A DNA stretch of 64,000 bases, taken from positions 3,506,494-3,570,493 of the forward strand of contig CM022669.1 in the NCBI GenBank assembly GCA_012295275.1. Reading direction: 5' to 3'. Below the pieces are notes generated by a model. It saw nothing but the letters and a program-made list of their open reading frames with translations, had not been told where the DNA came from and searched no databases. Made by a program: the position numbers and the translations under genes. Below are positions 49,486-63,170 of the stretch, one piece after another. How positions within the stretch are numbered: position 1 is the stretch's first letter; every line of letters begins with the position of its first letter. This stretch comes from Chrysomallon squamiferum (taxonomy: Eukaryota; Mollusca; Gastropoda; Neomphalida; Peltospiridae).

Positions 49486-52400
49486 TAATTTTTTTTTTTA
49501 CATTTTGATAGGGACAGTTGGATTGGAAAATAAAAATTTGTTATTGTTTTTTTTATAAATTTCACTTTCCTGTAGATACATGGTTTAAATTTTTTGTTAA
49601 TACAAAATTATGTGTAATAGGATCCATTATAATATATAAAAAAAATGTTTTTTTTCTTTGACTAACTTTCTTCCTTTTTCTCTGACAGTAAGGGTAAGAG
49701 ATAAAGGGAGCTAAGTCAAGATGGCATTACATTAGGATTTACATTACGATGTTATACAGTTGATTTAAATATTTGTAATTAGTTTAGTTTGTTGTGTGTC
49801 TAAAATATTTGCTGTTATTTATTTTATTTTTTATGATAGGAACTGACAAATAATATTGTGTTTTTCAGTAAACTATGATTTTTATAATGTTTATTGATAA
49901 TTTTGAAACAATTATATTTTGGTTTAGTTGTTTGTCTAAAATATTTACTGTTATTGTTTTAATTTTACAGTAGGAATTGACTAATAATATTGTGTTTTTC
50001 AATAGACTGTGATCTCACTGTGATTTTTGTAACTTTTATTTATAATTTTGAAAAATTTAAAACTGACTGTATTAATAGTATTTGCTCAAATATTTATTTA
50101 TAAATCAAATTTATTTGTTTGTTGTCCATAATCAGTATTATTGCATGTATATTAATTTAGAACAGTATGATAGCCATCATGGTTTCAGGGGTTTTAGTTT
50201 CAATAATTTTATAAAAAAAACCTTTTTTTACATAATTTCTTTGGCTGTTTTATAAAAAGCTACATGTATATGTAAATTTGGTTACACTTAATCTGTTTTA
50301 AGGAAAATTTAATTAAACTTTTTTTATTATTAATTTTTTTTTTTTTTATATATATATCCATTAAGTATTAACTTATTTTCCATTTTCTTGTTTTATGTAA
50401 CTTTCAGAACTGTATTTTGTTGTTGTTCAACAGGTTATTTGGAGTTTTTAAGAACAATCATTTATGAAATTATTTTACTTAAATATGGACTATATATATT
50501 CCTGCTGTGTTTTGCAGTGTTGTTATAACAAAACATATTTATCAGTATTGTTATTTTCACATGTTTTGGATTTGTCATATTTTATAGGATTATACATATA
50601 TTTACACCTAATTAGTATTTTCTTATTGTAAATCACTGTTTTATTGTGCAATTGTTGTTTGCAGTGTTTTTATTAAGACATTTATATACTTAGTTTTGGA
50701 ATAATGTTATGGAGTGCATTTAATGTGTGTTTCACCTATATACGTGTGTGTGTGTTTCACTTATATACTTGTGTGTTTCAATCACATATTTTATACCAAA
50801 GCGTGGTTTTTATTATTACATTTTTATACATTTGTTTCCACTAAAGTATTTTGGATTTTACTGAGTGTATATTGTGTTTTTTGATTTTTGATTGCATGTT
50901 TTAAATATATGTTTATTTACACCTAAGTCAGTATTTTGTTAAAAAATGATTGTCACTGTGTGCAGTTAATGTTTTTGCAGTGTTATTTAATCTGTATTTA
51001 TACTTGTTTTCACATACTACTTATTTTGCCAGTACAGACAATGTGCCGTTTACAGTATTATTATGTCACAGTAACAGAAAAATAAACAAAAGATATTAGC
51101 CATGATGATTTAATATTCTTCCTTAAAAAGAAACTGCCATTCTACATAATTTACTTTTTTAAACAAATACAATTACTTTGTAATATAATTTACTCGGATA
51201 AAATTATATTTTTACCTTAATATATATTAAGCAAATACTTTGCAATCTAGTTTTCTGAGCAGAAATCAACATTGTAATCTATAAAAACAAATATTTTATA
51301 ATCTTTTTTATAATCAAATTAATTTCAGTGGTATTAAGAATCAAACTTTCTTTGTTATTTTCTCATGGCACAGATTTCTATCACTCTCGTTAATACTGCT
51401 GTTTGTTTACTCTTGTTATTTTGTTATTGTGTGCAGATGTTGAGGAGTGGATTCTACCTCTTCAACCATGGAGCATATTTACTTGGTAATAATAATGCTG
51501 AAGGATTCTTTCAAGTTCTTTGAAGCTCATAAAGACAAAAAATAATAATCATGTCACAGCATATGAACCTGTATTTCTGTTGCATTGACATTTACTCAGT
51601 TTGTGATGTTTTATAAGGTTTAATAAAGACATAACTCACTACATGAATTTGTTTTTCCCTTAATATTCTGTTTGAAAGGTTCTGAACTGATATAAACTGA
51701 TATAAATGACTGACCTGTTTGAATATCATTGCAAACATATCTGAATAATCCATTGTGCAGTAGAAAGATATGAAAAAATTCAGTATCTGCAGACATTCTT
51801 AGCCAAAATTGTTTGTGGAAGACCATGTATTTTAATTACCAAAACATTTACTCAAACTGAAACTTGTTTGCTGGGCTAAAGTAATATTATTGCTTTGTGT
51901 TTAATTTTAATACTTTTAGCACTGTAGAAGGAAAACAATACTATTTAGCACCATTTTGAAAGTTTGTCCGTTTTTTTTATTTATTTTTTTATTGTTATTA
52001 TTTTTATTTTTTCAGTTTAGATGATTTATAATTAAGTATTCTATAGTAAGGAGATTTAATTTTAATTATACCCCTCTCAGTTGATCACTGAATCTATTAT
52101 AACAATTAAAATCCTTGAATTACGAATCCCACAGAAGCTGATTTTATAAGTCTGATGTCCAGTACTGCAATAGCAAATTCTTAGATTCTGTCAGAGGTAC
52201 TAACAGATTCCATGAATCTGGACTGTTTTATGTGTAAAGCTTAAACCACTGTGAACTAAGGGTGAGACAACTCCAAGAAAACTCTTGTAAGCTCAGGGAA
52301 AAGGCGATTCCTAGATCTGATTATTTTACATTTATTCTAAAATATTAAACATTTAATAAAATACAAGAATAATCAAGAAGTGTTTTTTATTTGTAATAAA

Positions 52401-53031
52401 ATTTATGAAGTATTTACAAAGTACATTTTTTGTTTATGCTTTGCAGAGGAATAAAAGCAGTGTTTGTATAGTCTTCTATTCTTCTTTTTCAAAATGTTAG
52501 ATTCTGAAGAAATATTGAACAAATCTGTATTTTAAAATATTAACAAAATACGTTGCTTTACTAGCACCTCAAAGAAATAATTTATAGGTTACAACAAAAC
52601 TTGAACTGTTCATTTTGTTTGAAACTTTATACTAAAATTATTTTTAGCAAAAGCAATCTTCAAACATTCTTAAACTTTTTGATTATTATTAATCTTTATA
52701 TATTTAAATAATAAAAATGTAATTAATACCATTTAAAAGATTATATAAATAAAAAAATATGTCACTGTAATATTAAGGATAGAAAATATTTCCATTCAAA
52801 AGTACTGATGGTTTAGAAAATAATCACAAAGCCAGAGTAATGTATTAAGTAAATGTTGTATTTGAGTAAACATATTTAGCACTACACCACAAACAGATAC
52901 AATTTTAATTCAATTTCTGTTTAACTGGTTTTGTGTTAATCCCAGTCCAAAACTGTCCCCAGTACTAATCAGAATTAAAATGAAAAGATCACCTGACCTT
53001 TTTTTACATATATATTAAAAAAAAAATCTCT
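48969..53031. other. gap between convergent SAXO5-like and NDUFA13 genes, no gene seen
   Basis: AT-rich, with few strong repeats apart from an (ATT)n run near 49450-49485. It should contain both 3' UTRs: AATAAA on the top strand at 49529, 51081 and 51622 and TTTATT (bottom-strand signal) at about 52386. From 49.7 to 51.0 kb the sequence has loose T-rich repetition (tgtgtttttcagtaaactatgatttt and its echo near 50000). No coding exon recognised. Confidence 0.7.
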
Positions 53032-53236
53032 TTAATGTTTGAGTTTTTCCATTGTAACACTGTATTTCTCCCTGTAGCTAGAATGGGCAAAGAATTCCTC
53101 CATGGATGGTGTTATGTATCGGTCGCGAATGTTGTTAAATACTGGCTTCCCCCACAGGGTTCCTGTTTTCCAGCCTTCGACATTTTTCATCAGCTCATTC
53201 TCTTCATCGCGATTCTTGCGCTGCTGGATCAGAAAT
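53032..53236 (-). CDS. NDUFA13: NDUFA13 exon 4
   Basis: Acceptor cttacag; 67 residues and TAA at 53034-53032. Encodes RKNRDEENELMKNVEGWK and PSMEEFFAHSSYREKYS. Confidence 0.95.
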
Positions 53237-54909
53237 CTGTAAGAGTGGAAAATTTGAAAGAAAGAAAACTAATAATAGCAGATATATAACTCATTCAGTT
53301 TTAATGTGTATTAACAAAGAGTTTAAATACATTTTGTTTTACATTTTCAATAATCATGTTACAGGCATGATCTTGACTGGTTATGAAATAGAACTAACAC
53401 TGATATGCACAAAGATTGTCATTTTCATAATACTATCTCATAATAAAAAATAAAATAAAATAAACGACTGTAATAAAAAACACATAATATGAACATGATT
53501 TATGATACTGATAGCTCCTTGATTTATGTATTGTAACTCAGTCTTTGTTTTGAGATTTTGGAATTTTAATGTTTAAAAACAAAAAAGTCTGATAAAGCCT
53601 ATTTTCACATGTTCATTATGTTATTGTCTTATTATGACTGTATCACCAAAGGCTGTGGAAGAAATAAACCAAACACTTCTAATTCCATAAAGCTATTGTC
53701 AAACAGCCACTGTATCAGTTGCACAAAACTTGTCTGTATTAGTTTAAAAATTAAAACAAAGAAAAGAAAAACAAAAAAGACTAAGAAGGAATGAAATATT
53801 TTGTAAACTTACAGTCGATCATGTTCTGCCTGCATTAACGGTAAAATAGCAATTCTTGCATCACGCATTTCAAGGGTTTCCTTCCTAAATAAAAGGAAAA
53901 AAAAAGACATTTTAATTCCATTTCATATTAGTTAAACTTAATGTAAGTAGTTATGCATTTTTAATACTGTTAACCAAAAAAAAAAAAAAAAAAAAAAAAG
54001 ACTGTGATGTAGTTAAAACATTAAGAACAGATATTCAGTTGTGTTTAAACCTAATAGTATAATGCAAGATGAGTGAAACATTTCTGAGAAATACTTATAA
54101 TATATTTTGTATTTTAATTTTTATATAACTGAATACAGAACAGTGAATAGCATCAATGGAAACAATTTTATATTTTACATTTATTCTTCAAATAGTATTT
54201 TGCTACTACAAATCGTCAAATGCTTGTCATAAATAAAAAAATACCTCTAGGAAGAAAAATTGGAAAGAGATATTCAAGTATCACTTTAGTCAATAATTAC
54301 CACTTACGACTCTGTAATATTACATAAAAGAAATTAATAAAACTAACTTCACTTCTTGTCTGTGAAAATAATGAACAACCCATGCTCCTGTTGTAAATGC
54401 AATAAATGCTCCGAACTGGGTATAACCTGGAAATATATTAAAACATTGTTTTGTTTAATAAAATAGTTTTAAATTTTCAGAAACTTTTATTAACTTTAGT
54501 TTAGACTTTGTTTAATCGTTTAGATTCTAATTCAGTGACAGCAATTATCATTAAAATCTCAATGCTCTCGAGTCATTCCTCTGTCAACATAAATATGCAT
54601 GCATCAACCTTTCCGCTTTTGCTATTTGTTTAAAATAAACAGCATGTAAACAAATAGGAATAGGGATATCCCTTGTTTCAATGCTTGTCAATTCACGTTT
54701 CACCTCAACACTGGTGAATAAAAGTGAAGGTCATTATCATTTTTAATCACTTAAAGCCAAATTATGTCAAGCTGTTTACAAAATTTTTATAAGATCATAA
54801 TTTTTCACTTGCCACTGTATTTTCTAAATGGGATTTTTCTAGCCCATTGAATGTCATGATACCCGCCGGAGCGAGGCATCTCCTGCCGGAACCCTTCGCT
54901 CGCCGCCAT
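53032..54909 (-). CDS. NDUFA13: NDUFA13 (GRIM-19), mitochondrial complex I accessory subunit (four exons)
   Basis: Accessory subunit of NADH:ubiquinone oxidoreductase in the inner mitochondrial membrane. Exons 54909-54813, 54426-54348, 53884-53813 and 53236-53032 join to 150 residues (human 144). It opens MAASEGFRQEMPRSGGYHDI, has RKYSGYTQFG leading into the single membrane helix (FIAFTTGAWVVHYF, about residues 40-55), then RDARIAILPLMQAEHDR, the family signature, and a C-terminal amphipathic part with MKNVEGWKTGTLWGKPVF. Spacing between GY and DARI is 36 residues as in human. Intron 1 begins GCAAGT, a GC-AG intron; the alternative GT would break the frame. The other introns are GTTAGT and GTAAGT types. 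The tail after FFAHS is somewhat longer than in human. Same orientation as the HCN gene, convergent with the SAXO5-like gene. Confidence 0.96.
53813..53884 (-). CDS. NDUFA13: NDUFA13 exon 3
   Basis: 72 bp, acceptor atttag, donor ct|gtaagt. Encodes KETLEMRDARIAILPLMQAE and HDR, the most conserved block. Confidence 0.95.
54348..54426 (-). CDS. NDUFA13: NDUFA13 exon 2 (membrane helix)
   Basis: 79 bp, acceptor ttccag, donor gtgaa|gttagt. Encodes GYTQFGAFIAFTTGAWVVHY and FHRQEVK. Confidence 0.9.
54813..54909 (-). CDS. NDUFA13: NDUFA13 exon 1
   Basis: ATG at 54909-54907 in a GC-rich context (aagatggcggcgagc). 32 codons plus one base, ending KYS and G at 54813; donor gcaagt. Confidence 0.93.
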
Positions 54910-55497
54910 CTTTTTGGGGTAACCCTAGACTGGTTCCCAAACGCAACAACAAATAATTCTGGAAACAGTTAACGGTGACTATACAACCGGACACGTGAAC
55001 AAATTCTTCATCTATGTTTCCGTCAATCTGCAGTCTAGGCTATTCGGCCGGATACGCTTTCTAATAAAATTAGAAGAAGATTTATAACAATTCCATCATA
55101 ATGTGGTAATATTAATAATAGAGTTATTTCCAAATACGATTTATATCAAATGTCCATACTGATATATCAGTAATACAAACAGTCATAAAATTTCGTAAAT
55201 CTTTTGATATCTTACAGCATTATGAATTAATTAAAGATTAAAAATGGCTATTTGAAAAACTCATGTAATATTTTGAAAATATTGTCCGAAAATGAGATTA
55301 GTGAAAAATATCTCTGTGAATGTATGAAACACATCTAATTAATAATAATAATAACTGAAAAGTAAAAATAGAAAATATTGTGAGTATTTAGAATTATTTT
55401 GTGTGTGTTATTATATTATTTTATTATTATTAATATTATTAATTATTCAGTTTTTTATATTATTATTATTGCCTATATTAATATTTTAGTTTTTTGT

Positions 55498-55565
55498 TGT
55501 TGTTGTTGTTGTTGTTCTTCTTCTTCTTCTTCTTCTTCTTCTTCTTTTTGTCTTCTTCTTCTTAT
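55498..55565. repeat. (TTG)n(TTC)n compound microsatellite
   Basis: TTG triplets change to TTC triplets within one tract. Confidence 0.97.
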
Positions 55566-55884
55566 TATTATTTTTGTTTAGTAATAAAAAAACAACTAAA
55601 AAAAACTGAAATTGTTGTTGTAATCCTTTCAAAAGTGGATGCTAATGAGAATCTCCTGTTTTTATACAATTACTAACTCTTCAAAGACTTTTCCCGATTG
55701 CTGAATATTTTGCTTCAGAACTGGCTGGCTTGTTAACAGTGTGTTTCATCTGTATGACTGTTATGCAAATAAATCAAACATCACTGGTGAAAAGGCAAAG
55801 ATTAGTCTTATGATGATAACACTGTCCCCTCCTCTCACAAATCATTTCTAGTCTGAGTAAACAGAAATATAAAGTGGCTTCTCC

Positions 55885-55925
<41 letters not shown>

Positions 55926-55927
55926 TT

Positions 55928-55961
<34 letters not shown>

Positions 55962-56740
55962 TTTTTTTCTTTGATAATACAACCTATTCTGCCTGTAAGA
56001 ACTGGCTAATCTTTAACTTTTCTGTATTTGTTTTTTTCCCTTTTTATTATTATTATTATCATTATTATTATTAGCTAGTTTTATCTTTATCTTTTTATTA
56101 TTTATTTATTTATTTATTATTGTTTAGTTTTGAGTGAAATGAATTGTTGGAACAAATTAGAAGATTTTTCACATGAATATTTGATGATGTATTCATTCTA
56201 AATTCAAATAAAATAATAAAATAATTATATAATAATAATTTACCACAAATAGACAATCAAAGGGAATAAATGAAGCCTATTTTTATTAATGAAATTACAT
56301 ACCTATTGTTAATGAGTGTCAGTTTATTGTGCTGGTTTACATACGAAAACTACAAACACAACCTTTTCTGTTGGTTATTTCCTACATATCTGAACTCTCA
56401 TTCAAACTAAACATGGTATGAATTTTAAATCAACAAAAATGCAGCTTGAAGTAGCTTACAGAAAATTGTACTATTTTCCACAAGCCTGGGAACATAAGAA
56501 AATCTCCACGTTGTATCATTTGATCAATATAAAATACCCCAAGTTATTGACATTAGTTCAAGTTATTGACAGCTGGCCCAAGTGAATAGACTGATTTGAG
56601 TCTTGAGAAAATAATAATGTACGGTTGACTTTATCTGCAAGTCTGATGTTTGTTTGAACTTGGTAATAGACATGTGACCTCTGAGCGCTCTTCAGTGTTT
56701 TCATTTGAGTAATTTTCCATTCTGACCTGTCAGCCATTAA

Positions 56741-56875
<135 letters not shown>

Positions 56876-58705
56876 AGTAATAGCGTTAATGATGGTGATG
56901 ATAATTAAAATAATATTATCCATCCAGTAAAAATATGTATTCTTATTGTAAACATCATACAAAAGCATTCTATACTTTTTTCAATCTCTCTGTGAGTCTG
57001 TCACCAATAACCTTTTTTTTTCCTTTACTTTAATATAATTTTATATTGCACACAGTTTGGGCTGAAGTAATTAATTAAGATTTCTTGGAATCTCTTGAGT
57101 ATTTCAGTAATAAAAGAAATAATAAACCAGGGAACCACAGTCTTGCTGCCAATCTGCAGGGTGAAATTTTCAAATCATTTTAACTTAAGTGTTTCAGTTT
57201 AACATTTCATACAAAAACCTTGCCAGGTAGGCATATTAAAAACTTTTTTTCCATTTACTTTCAGGAATATAAAATTTATTATTTTTGTAGTTTGTTTTCA
57301 AAACTTGTCAGTTTGTTGTTTTTGTTGCTATTGTTGTTGTTGTTGTTGATGTTATTATTATTATGTTTAAACTGTTTGAAGTTAAAAGAAAGATATAGTG
57401 ATAAAATAATATTAAAAAATGAATGATAGTTAATCATAATCTTGTGTCTGATTTGTTCAGTATATTTATTAAAAAAATATATATATTTAAAAAATGGTTA
57501 TCAGCCAGGTGTATATATCTTGGTTTATTCAAACAACTTTGTTCTTAATAAAGGCTGAGACTAAAAAATTATTAACAAAATATTTGAATATTTATTTATT
57601 TATTTATTATTATTGTTGTTGTTGTTGTTGTTGTTGCTGTTATTATATTTTTTTTTTCATTTTTATATTCTTTCATTTTTATTATTATTATTTATTATTA
57701 TTATTATTTTTTTTTTCTTTTGTCGAGCTATTTATATTAATTTAACTTTTAATTTTAGAACTTGTCACTGGATTGATAGTTGAAGAAACATTCCTCCTTA
57801 TTGCTCTCCAAGTTAAAAATATATTACCCTGTTTATAGGAATGTACATATATAAAAATTCTTACTGCTAATTTTTAGTTACTGATTCACAAAGGCAGGTT
57901 TTGTGTTATCATGTCTCTATAAAGATAATAAAAGATCCTTGCTAATTGTTAAGAGTAACTCATGAACTACATGAGCACATTTTCTACTTCATATCATCAT
58001 AGTTAAAAAAACAACTGATATTTTGTAGCTGCCAAAAATAAAATATTCCTTTATTTATTTCAGATGTTGATGTCTCTGATGAGCAGGAATTTACTCAAAC
58101 AATGATGATTACAATAAATAAATAAATAAATAAACAAATAAATAAATAAATAAATCTCTTGGATGATAATGTAATTAGTAGCAATAAATCATAATCAAAA
58201 AAAAAAAAAAAAAAAAAGTATAGAATGATATAATCAAGTATAATAAAAGAAAAGAAAACAATACAGTTAAATTTTTTGAAATGTTTTTTGTTTATTTTCT
58301 TTATCACATGGGTTACCCCTTTGATAGCGTTGTTTCCATTTTAAATACCATCACATGATTGCATATCACAGCTCAAAACCACCAGACAGAATTGGATTAA
58401 TTTCTAAACTGATGAGTTAATTTGAAAATTATCCTTGAGTGAGCATTTTGCAGTTTCAATGATGTAGTTCTCAAATTCATGAAAGATAGTTATTTCTTGC
58501 AATCATGTAAAACAAAAAAAAAGAATTTTAAATGTACAAATATTTATTGCATCTGTATAAAACAAAGATATTCTGAGGCACAGAATATTAACTTTATGAG
58601 TGTAATTAAATTAAATTATCTGTTTCTTATTTCAGCTTTATTTATTTTGTTTCTAAATCCTCATCCCACAAGGAAAAAAATATATTTAAATCTCCCACCC
58701 CAATA

Positions 58706-58739
<34 letters not shown>

Positions 58740-59404
58740 ATAATAAAAAAAAAAGTAATAAAAAAGCCATTAAAATACCAACAACCGGAATTAGAGTGAG
58801 ACACATAAATCTAATGAAAAGAAGTAAGATAATTCTCAACACTGCTACATGAATGCTGGCAACGCCTTGCATGTATATACCTACATGCCTGCTAATTTAA
58901 TATTACATTAAACTTGTGTGGGCAATAATGTTCTGCAATTAGCCAAATGTATAGTGAATACAAATACACAAAATTTTCAACACAACATTTCTGCTGAAAA
59001 ATTGCTGATGAACTGAAAATAATAAAAGAAAAACTGATCCAAATAATTAGAAGAATTTAGCATGGTTCCCAAACACACCTCTAAGGGGCTATAATGATTT
59101 GTGTCGTGCATATTAATATACTGAAGTCTAAGGAGAGAGTCAGAACACAGGGAAAGTGTTGTCACTATCAGGTGTTCTAACAAGTGACACTACATTACAT
59201 TCACCACTGGATCTGTAACAAATTCAAATAGTGATGTGTCGGAAATCAAAAACAAGTATTTTCAAAAAGCCAAAATTTTTGTTGTTTTTTAAATGAACTC
59301 TTATTGCATTTGTTAAATATTTTTTATGCAATTTAAGGGATTCTTAAATTTGACAATTCTGCTATTGGACTTTATGGGTTTTAAGATCTGTGGGAACCAT
59401 GATA

Positions 59405-59438
<34 letters not shown>

Positions 59439-59818
59439 GTAATAATAATAGTTAAAATGATAATAAACTAAATAATTGATCCAGTTAAAAAGAGGTTGCT
59501 ATCATTTTATTATGGTACCTAGTAAGTATGGCACATCAGAACTCACAATTTGCTGTGATTGTCAATAGGGTTGCCCACCTGGATATAAACTATTACGTTA
59601 CTATTTCATCTGAGACAAACCACATCTTGTAACAAGTGCGTAGAGATATTGCATATTGATAAAAGTCTCCTCTTTTGTGTGTTTGTTGTTTCTGTGTGCA
59701 CTCAAATGTCTATGTAAGTGTAGATCTTTCTGTCTGCATGTATGTGTTTGAGTGTTTATATATATTTATTCTGTGTATGTGTGTGATCATGTTTATGTAT
59801 TGTATATGTTTGTATATC

Positions 59819-59852
59819 TGTGTGTGTGTGTGTGTGTGTGTGTGTCTGTGTG

Positions 59853-59931
<79 letters not shown>

Positions 59932-59932
59932 A
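59819..59932. repeat. (GT)n microsatellite
   Basis: Nearly perfect 114-bp GT run with two or three interruptions. Confidence 0.98.
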
Positions 59933-60096
59933 AGCACCTATAACAACTGCCGATGCAGGACAACTAAAAACCAACTACTAACACAGAAATACTTATTAGT
60001 TGTTTGTAAATTGTTTTAGATGTTTAGGAATCAGACCCTGGAAAGAATCTTTATGAGAATCGTTAACTTTGGGTTCTTTGCATTATAATTCATCAT

Positions 60097-60605
60097 ACAA
60101 TATTATGCTGTGTATTTCACAGTAGAACTCCATGCTGTACATTTCATAGTATAATGTCTCACTGTGTATCTCAGAGTGTAACATCAGACTGTGTATTTCA
60201 GTGTAACGTCATACTGTGTATTTCACAGTGTAACATCAGACTGTGTATTTGAGTGTAACATCAGACTGTATTTCAGTGTAACATCAGACTGCATATTTCA
60301 CAGTGTAACATCAGACTGTGTATTTGAGTGTAACATCAGACTGTATTTGAGTGTAACATCAGACTGTATTTGAGTGTAACCTCAGACTGCATATTTCACA
60401 GTGTAACATCAGACTGTGTATTTCAGTGTAACATCACACTGGATATTTCACAGTGTAACATCAGACTGTGTATTTCAGTGTAACATCAGACTGTGTAGTT
60501 CAGTGTAACATCACACTGTATTTCACAGTGTAACATCAGACTGTGTATTTCAGTGTAACATCAGACTGTGTATTCACATCACACCACTTCTTTCAGAGTT
60601 TAACA
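60097..60605. repeat. 25-bp minisatellite next to the HCN stop codon
   Basis: About eighteen units, consensus agtgtaacatcagactgtgt then atttca, with some units extended by ca (atttcacagtg). It ends about 20 bp below the HCN stop codon, so it is probably transcribed as HCN 3' UTR. Confidence 0.95.
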
Positions 60606-60625
60606 TCATTCTTGCTGTGAACCTT

Positions 60626-61875
60626 TCATTCATCGGAATCATCGTCCTTGTAAACTTCAGTTTTGATAGTCACGGGCTGACCGCCAGCCCATTTTGGTTG
60701 TCGGGTTTCGTTTAGATCGTGAGTTGCTAAAACTGGCGATGATTTGCTTGTGTGCACAATAGTTGGTGACGGAGAATCATGTTTGCCATCAGTCATGGGT
60801 GATAAATGCAGTTTTTGTGATAAAGCCGAACTACCTCTTGATGATATACTTTCATCTGGTTCTTTCTTTTTCTCACTATTTGATACGTCACTAGCTAAAT
60901 TGGATAATGGATGTTTTTTCACTGAATTCACAGAAGTCTTAATGTCTTGCTCTTTAATGATGGGTGATGGTTGAACTTCTGCTGATGGTGAAGGCAGTCT
61001 TTCACAATTGTTTAATGATGATTTCATTTCAGTTTTCACACTTGCATCCTCTACTTTGAACCTGTGTCTCAATTCTCTGTTCTCTTTCGATTCTTTGCCT
61101 TCATCAAGTGGCACGGTTAAGAAGTGTTTAGAAAGTGAACTTTGATAAGATGATGGCTCCTCAAAGCTTGATGTCTTCCTTGTCTTCAGTTTCGAAGGTT
61201 TTTGGTCCTTGTGATCATAAGCTTTTGTAAACGTCTTTTCTAAGAAACTGCTACGTCTTTTCTCTCCTGATTTGTCAGAATCATCCTTTTCTTCTGGAAT
61301 TTTGCTTTCACCATCACCTTCATTTATCCAGAAATCACCAACACTACCAGATCTTTTTCTATCTGGTAACCATGGCACCTTCAAACCAAACAAATTTGGA
61401 CCAGACGGAACTTTGTGCAGTTTGGCTTTCTTCACTCCCACTTTACCATCCCCAAAGTCTATCAGATCTTTGTTTTGCAAACTCTCCTTTGACTTGGATC
61501 TCTTTTCCTCAGAAATTTTTTGTAGCTTCGTTGTAAAATCAAACTTAAATTTTTTCTTTGGCTTACAGCCGTCAGAACTGTCATCAGAATCACCCTCGTC
61601 ATTATCACTGGCACTGGTGGGGATGGGCGTGGATTCCATCACAATTTCGTTGACGAGTTTCTGATCCTCTTCAAGGTCTGCTCTGCTGGACACGATGCTG
61701 GGATTTTTGCCAATTTTACTGAGTCGTTCTGCTGCCACACTCTCCATTGTTCTTCTCATCAGTGGGTACCGGTCAAGGACACTGTTAAAATGCTCGACAG
61801 CCAGCGAGTACAGGTTGCAGTACGTTTCTGCTCGGACACTAGCAACTCGCCTTGCATTGGTCAGCAGACAGATCT
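60626..61875 (-). CDS. HCN: HCN terminal exon: end of CNBD and cytoplasmic tail
   Basis: 1250 bp; acceptor ccatag, 416 codons to TGA. After the CNBD C-helix the tail is rich in Ser, Lys, Glu and Pro with no domain recognised. Confidence 0.95.
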
Positions 61876-62681
61876 CTATGGAAACCAAAAATATTCACAT
61901 ATTAGAAAAGCAGTTTTAGTATTAGCTATTATAATGGTAATTATAGTAATAGCATGCTAGTAGTAGCTGTAGGAGTGTAATAGTACTGATGTAGTATTAG
62001 TTGTTATAGTACTGTAATAGTAATGGTGTAGTAGTAGTTGTTTTAGTAGCGTAATGGTAGTGGTGTAGAATTAGTAGTTGTAATAGTGATGTAATGGTAC
62101 ACATTCACACACACACACACACTTTATTTCTCATTAGCTTTATTGTATTACAGATAAACATGGATTTGATTGTAATAATAATAATAATAAAAAGAGGTAG
62201 AAGAACAACAACAACCACAACAACAAAATAATAATAATAATTATTATTATTATTATTATTATTATCACAACAAACCTCCAAAATATGACCCATCTGATAA
62301 ACTTGTGGCCACTTCCCCATCTGATGTGATGATATCGACAATTCCTTCCTGAATGAAGAACATTTTTGTCCCCATGGTTCCCTCCCTTATGACGTAGTCT
62401 CCTGGCTGGAACACCTCAAAGTGGAGCTTGCTCACCACTTCAGACACAAACGCTGGGTCAGCATGATTGAAAAATGGAACGGATGCTACCAAAGCTCGGC
62501 AGTTATGATTTACAACCTCCTGAACATTAAAAATTAAAAAATCAACAACAACAACAACAACAACAATAGTAATAAAAAATATTATTTGTAGTATAATAAT
62601 AACAGCATCAAAAACAACAACCATAACAATAATAGTAATAATAATAGTAATAATAATCATAATAGTAGTAGTAGTAGTAAT

Positions 62682-62726
<45 letters not shown>

Positions 62727-63126
62727 TATAATAATTAACCTAATAATACAGTAAAATGTACATATTAATCAATTCATGAATTAACTGTTGATTCAGTAAA
62801 ACAAAAAACAATGACAAAACATCAAATATTTATAATTTAGACTGTGCAGCACATTATTTATTGATGTAAGTCTGACAGGTTCAGAATTAACTCTGTGGTA
62901 AATTAATGACTAACCTTTGCTATACACTAGGTGGCTGAATGTATAGTTTCTGAATATATGCCAATAATATTACATGTTTGTTTTTTTTGTATATACACTT
63001 AAATAATTATTAATATTATATAACACGTGTATGTGTTTCTGTGTCAGAATGTATGCATCAATATGTAGGAGTATAAAAATGAAGGAATATGTTTTTGTTT
63101 TTAATGTAAGTATCTGTACATTTATA

Positions 63127-63170
<44 letters not shown>

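Noticed and set aside
60744-61664. Top-strand open frames opposite the HCN terminal exon
   Set aside because: Antisense shadows of the real coding exon.
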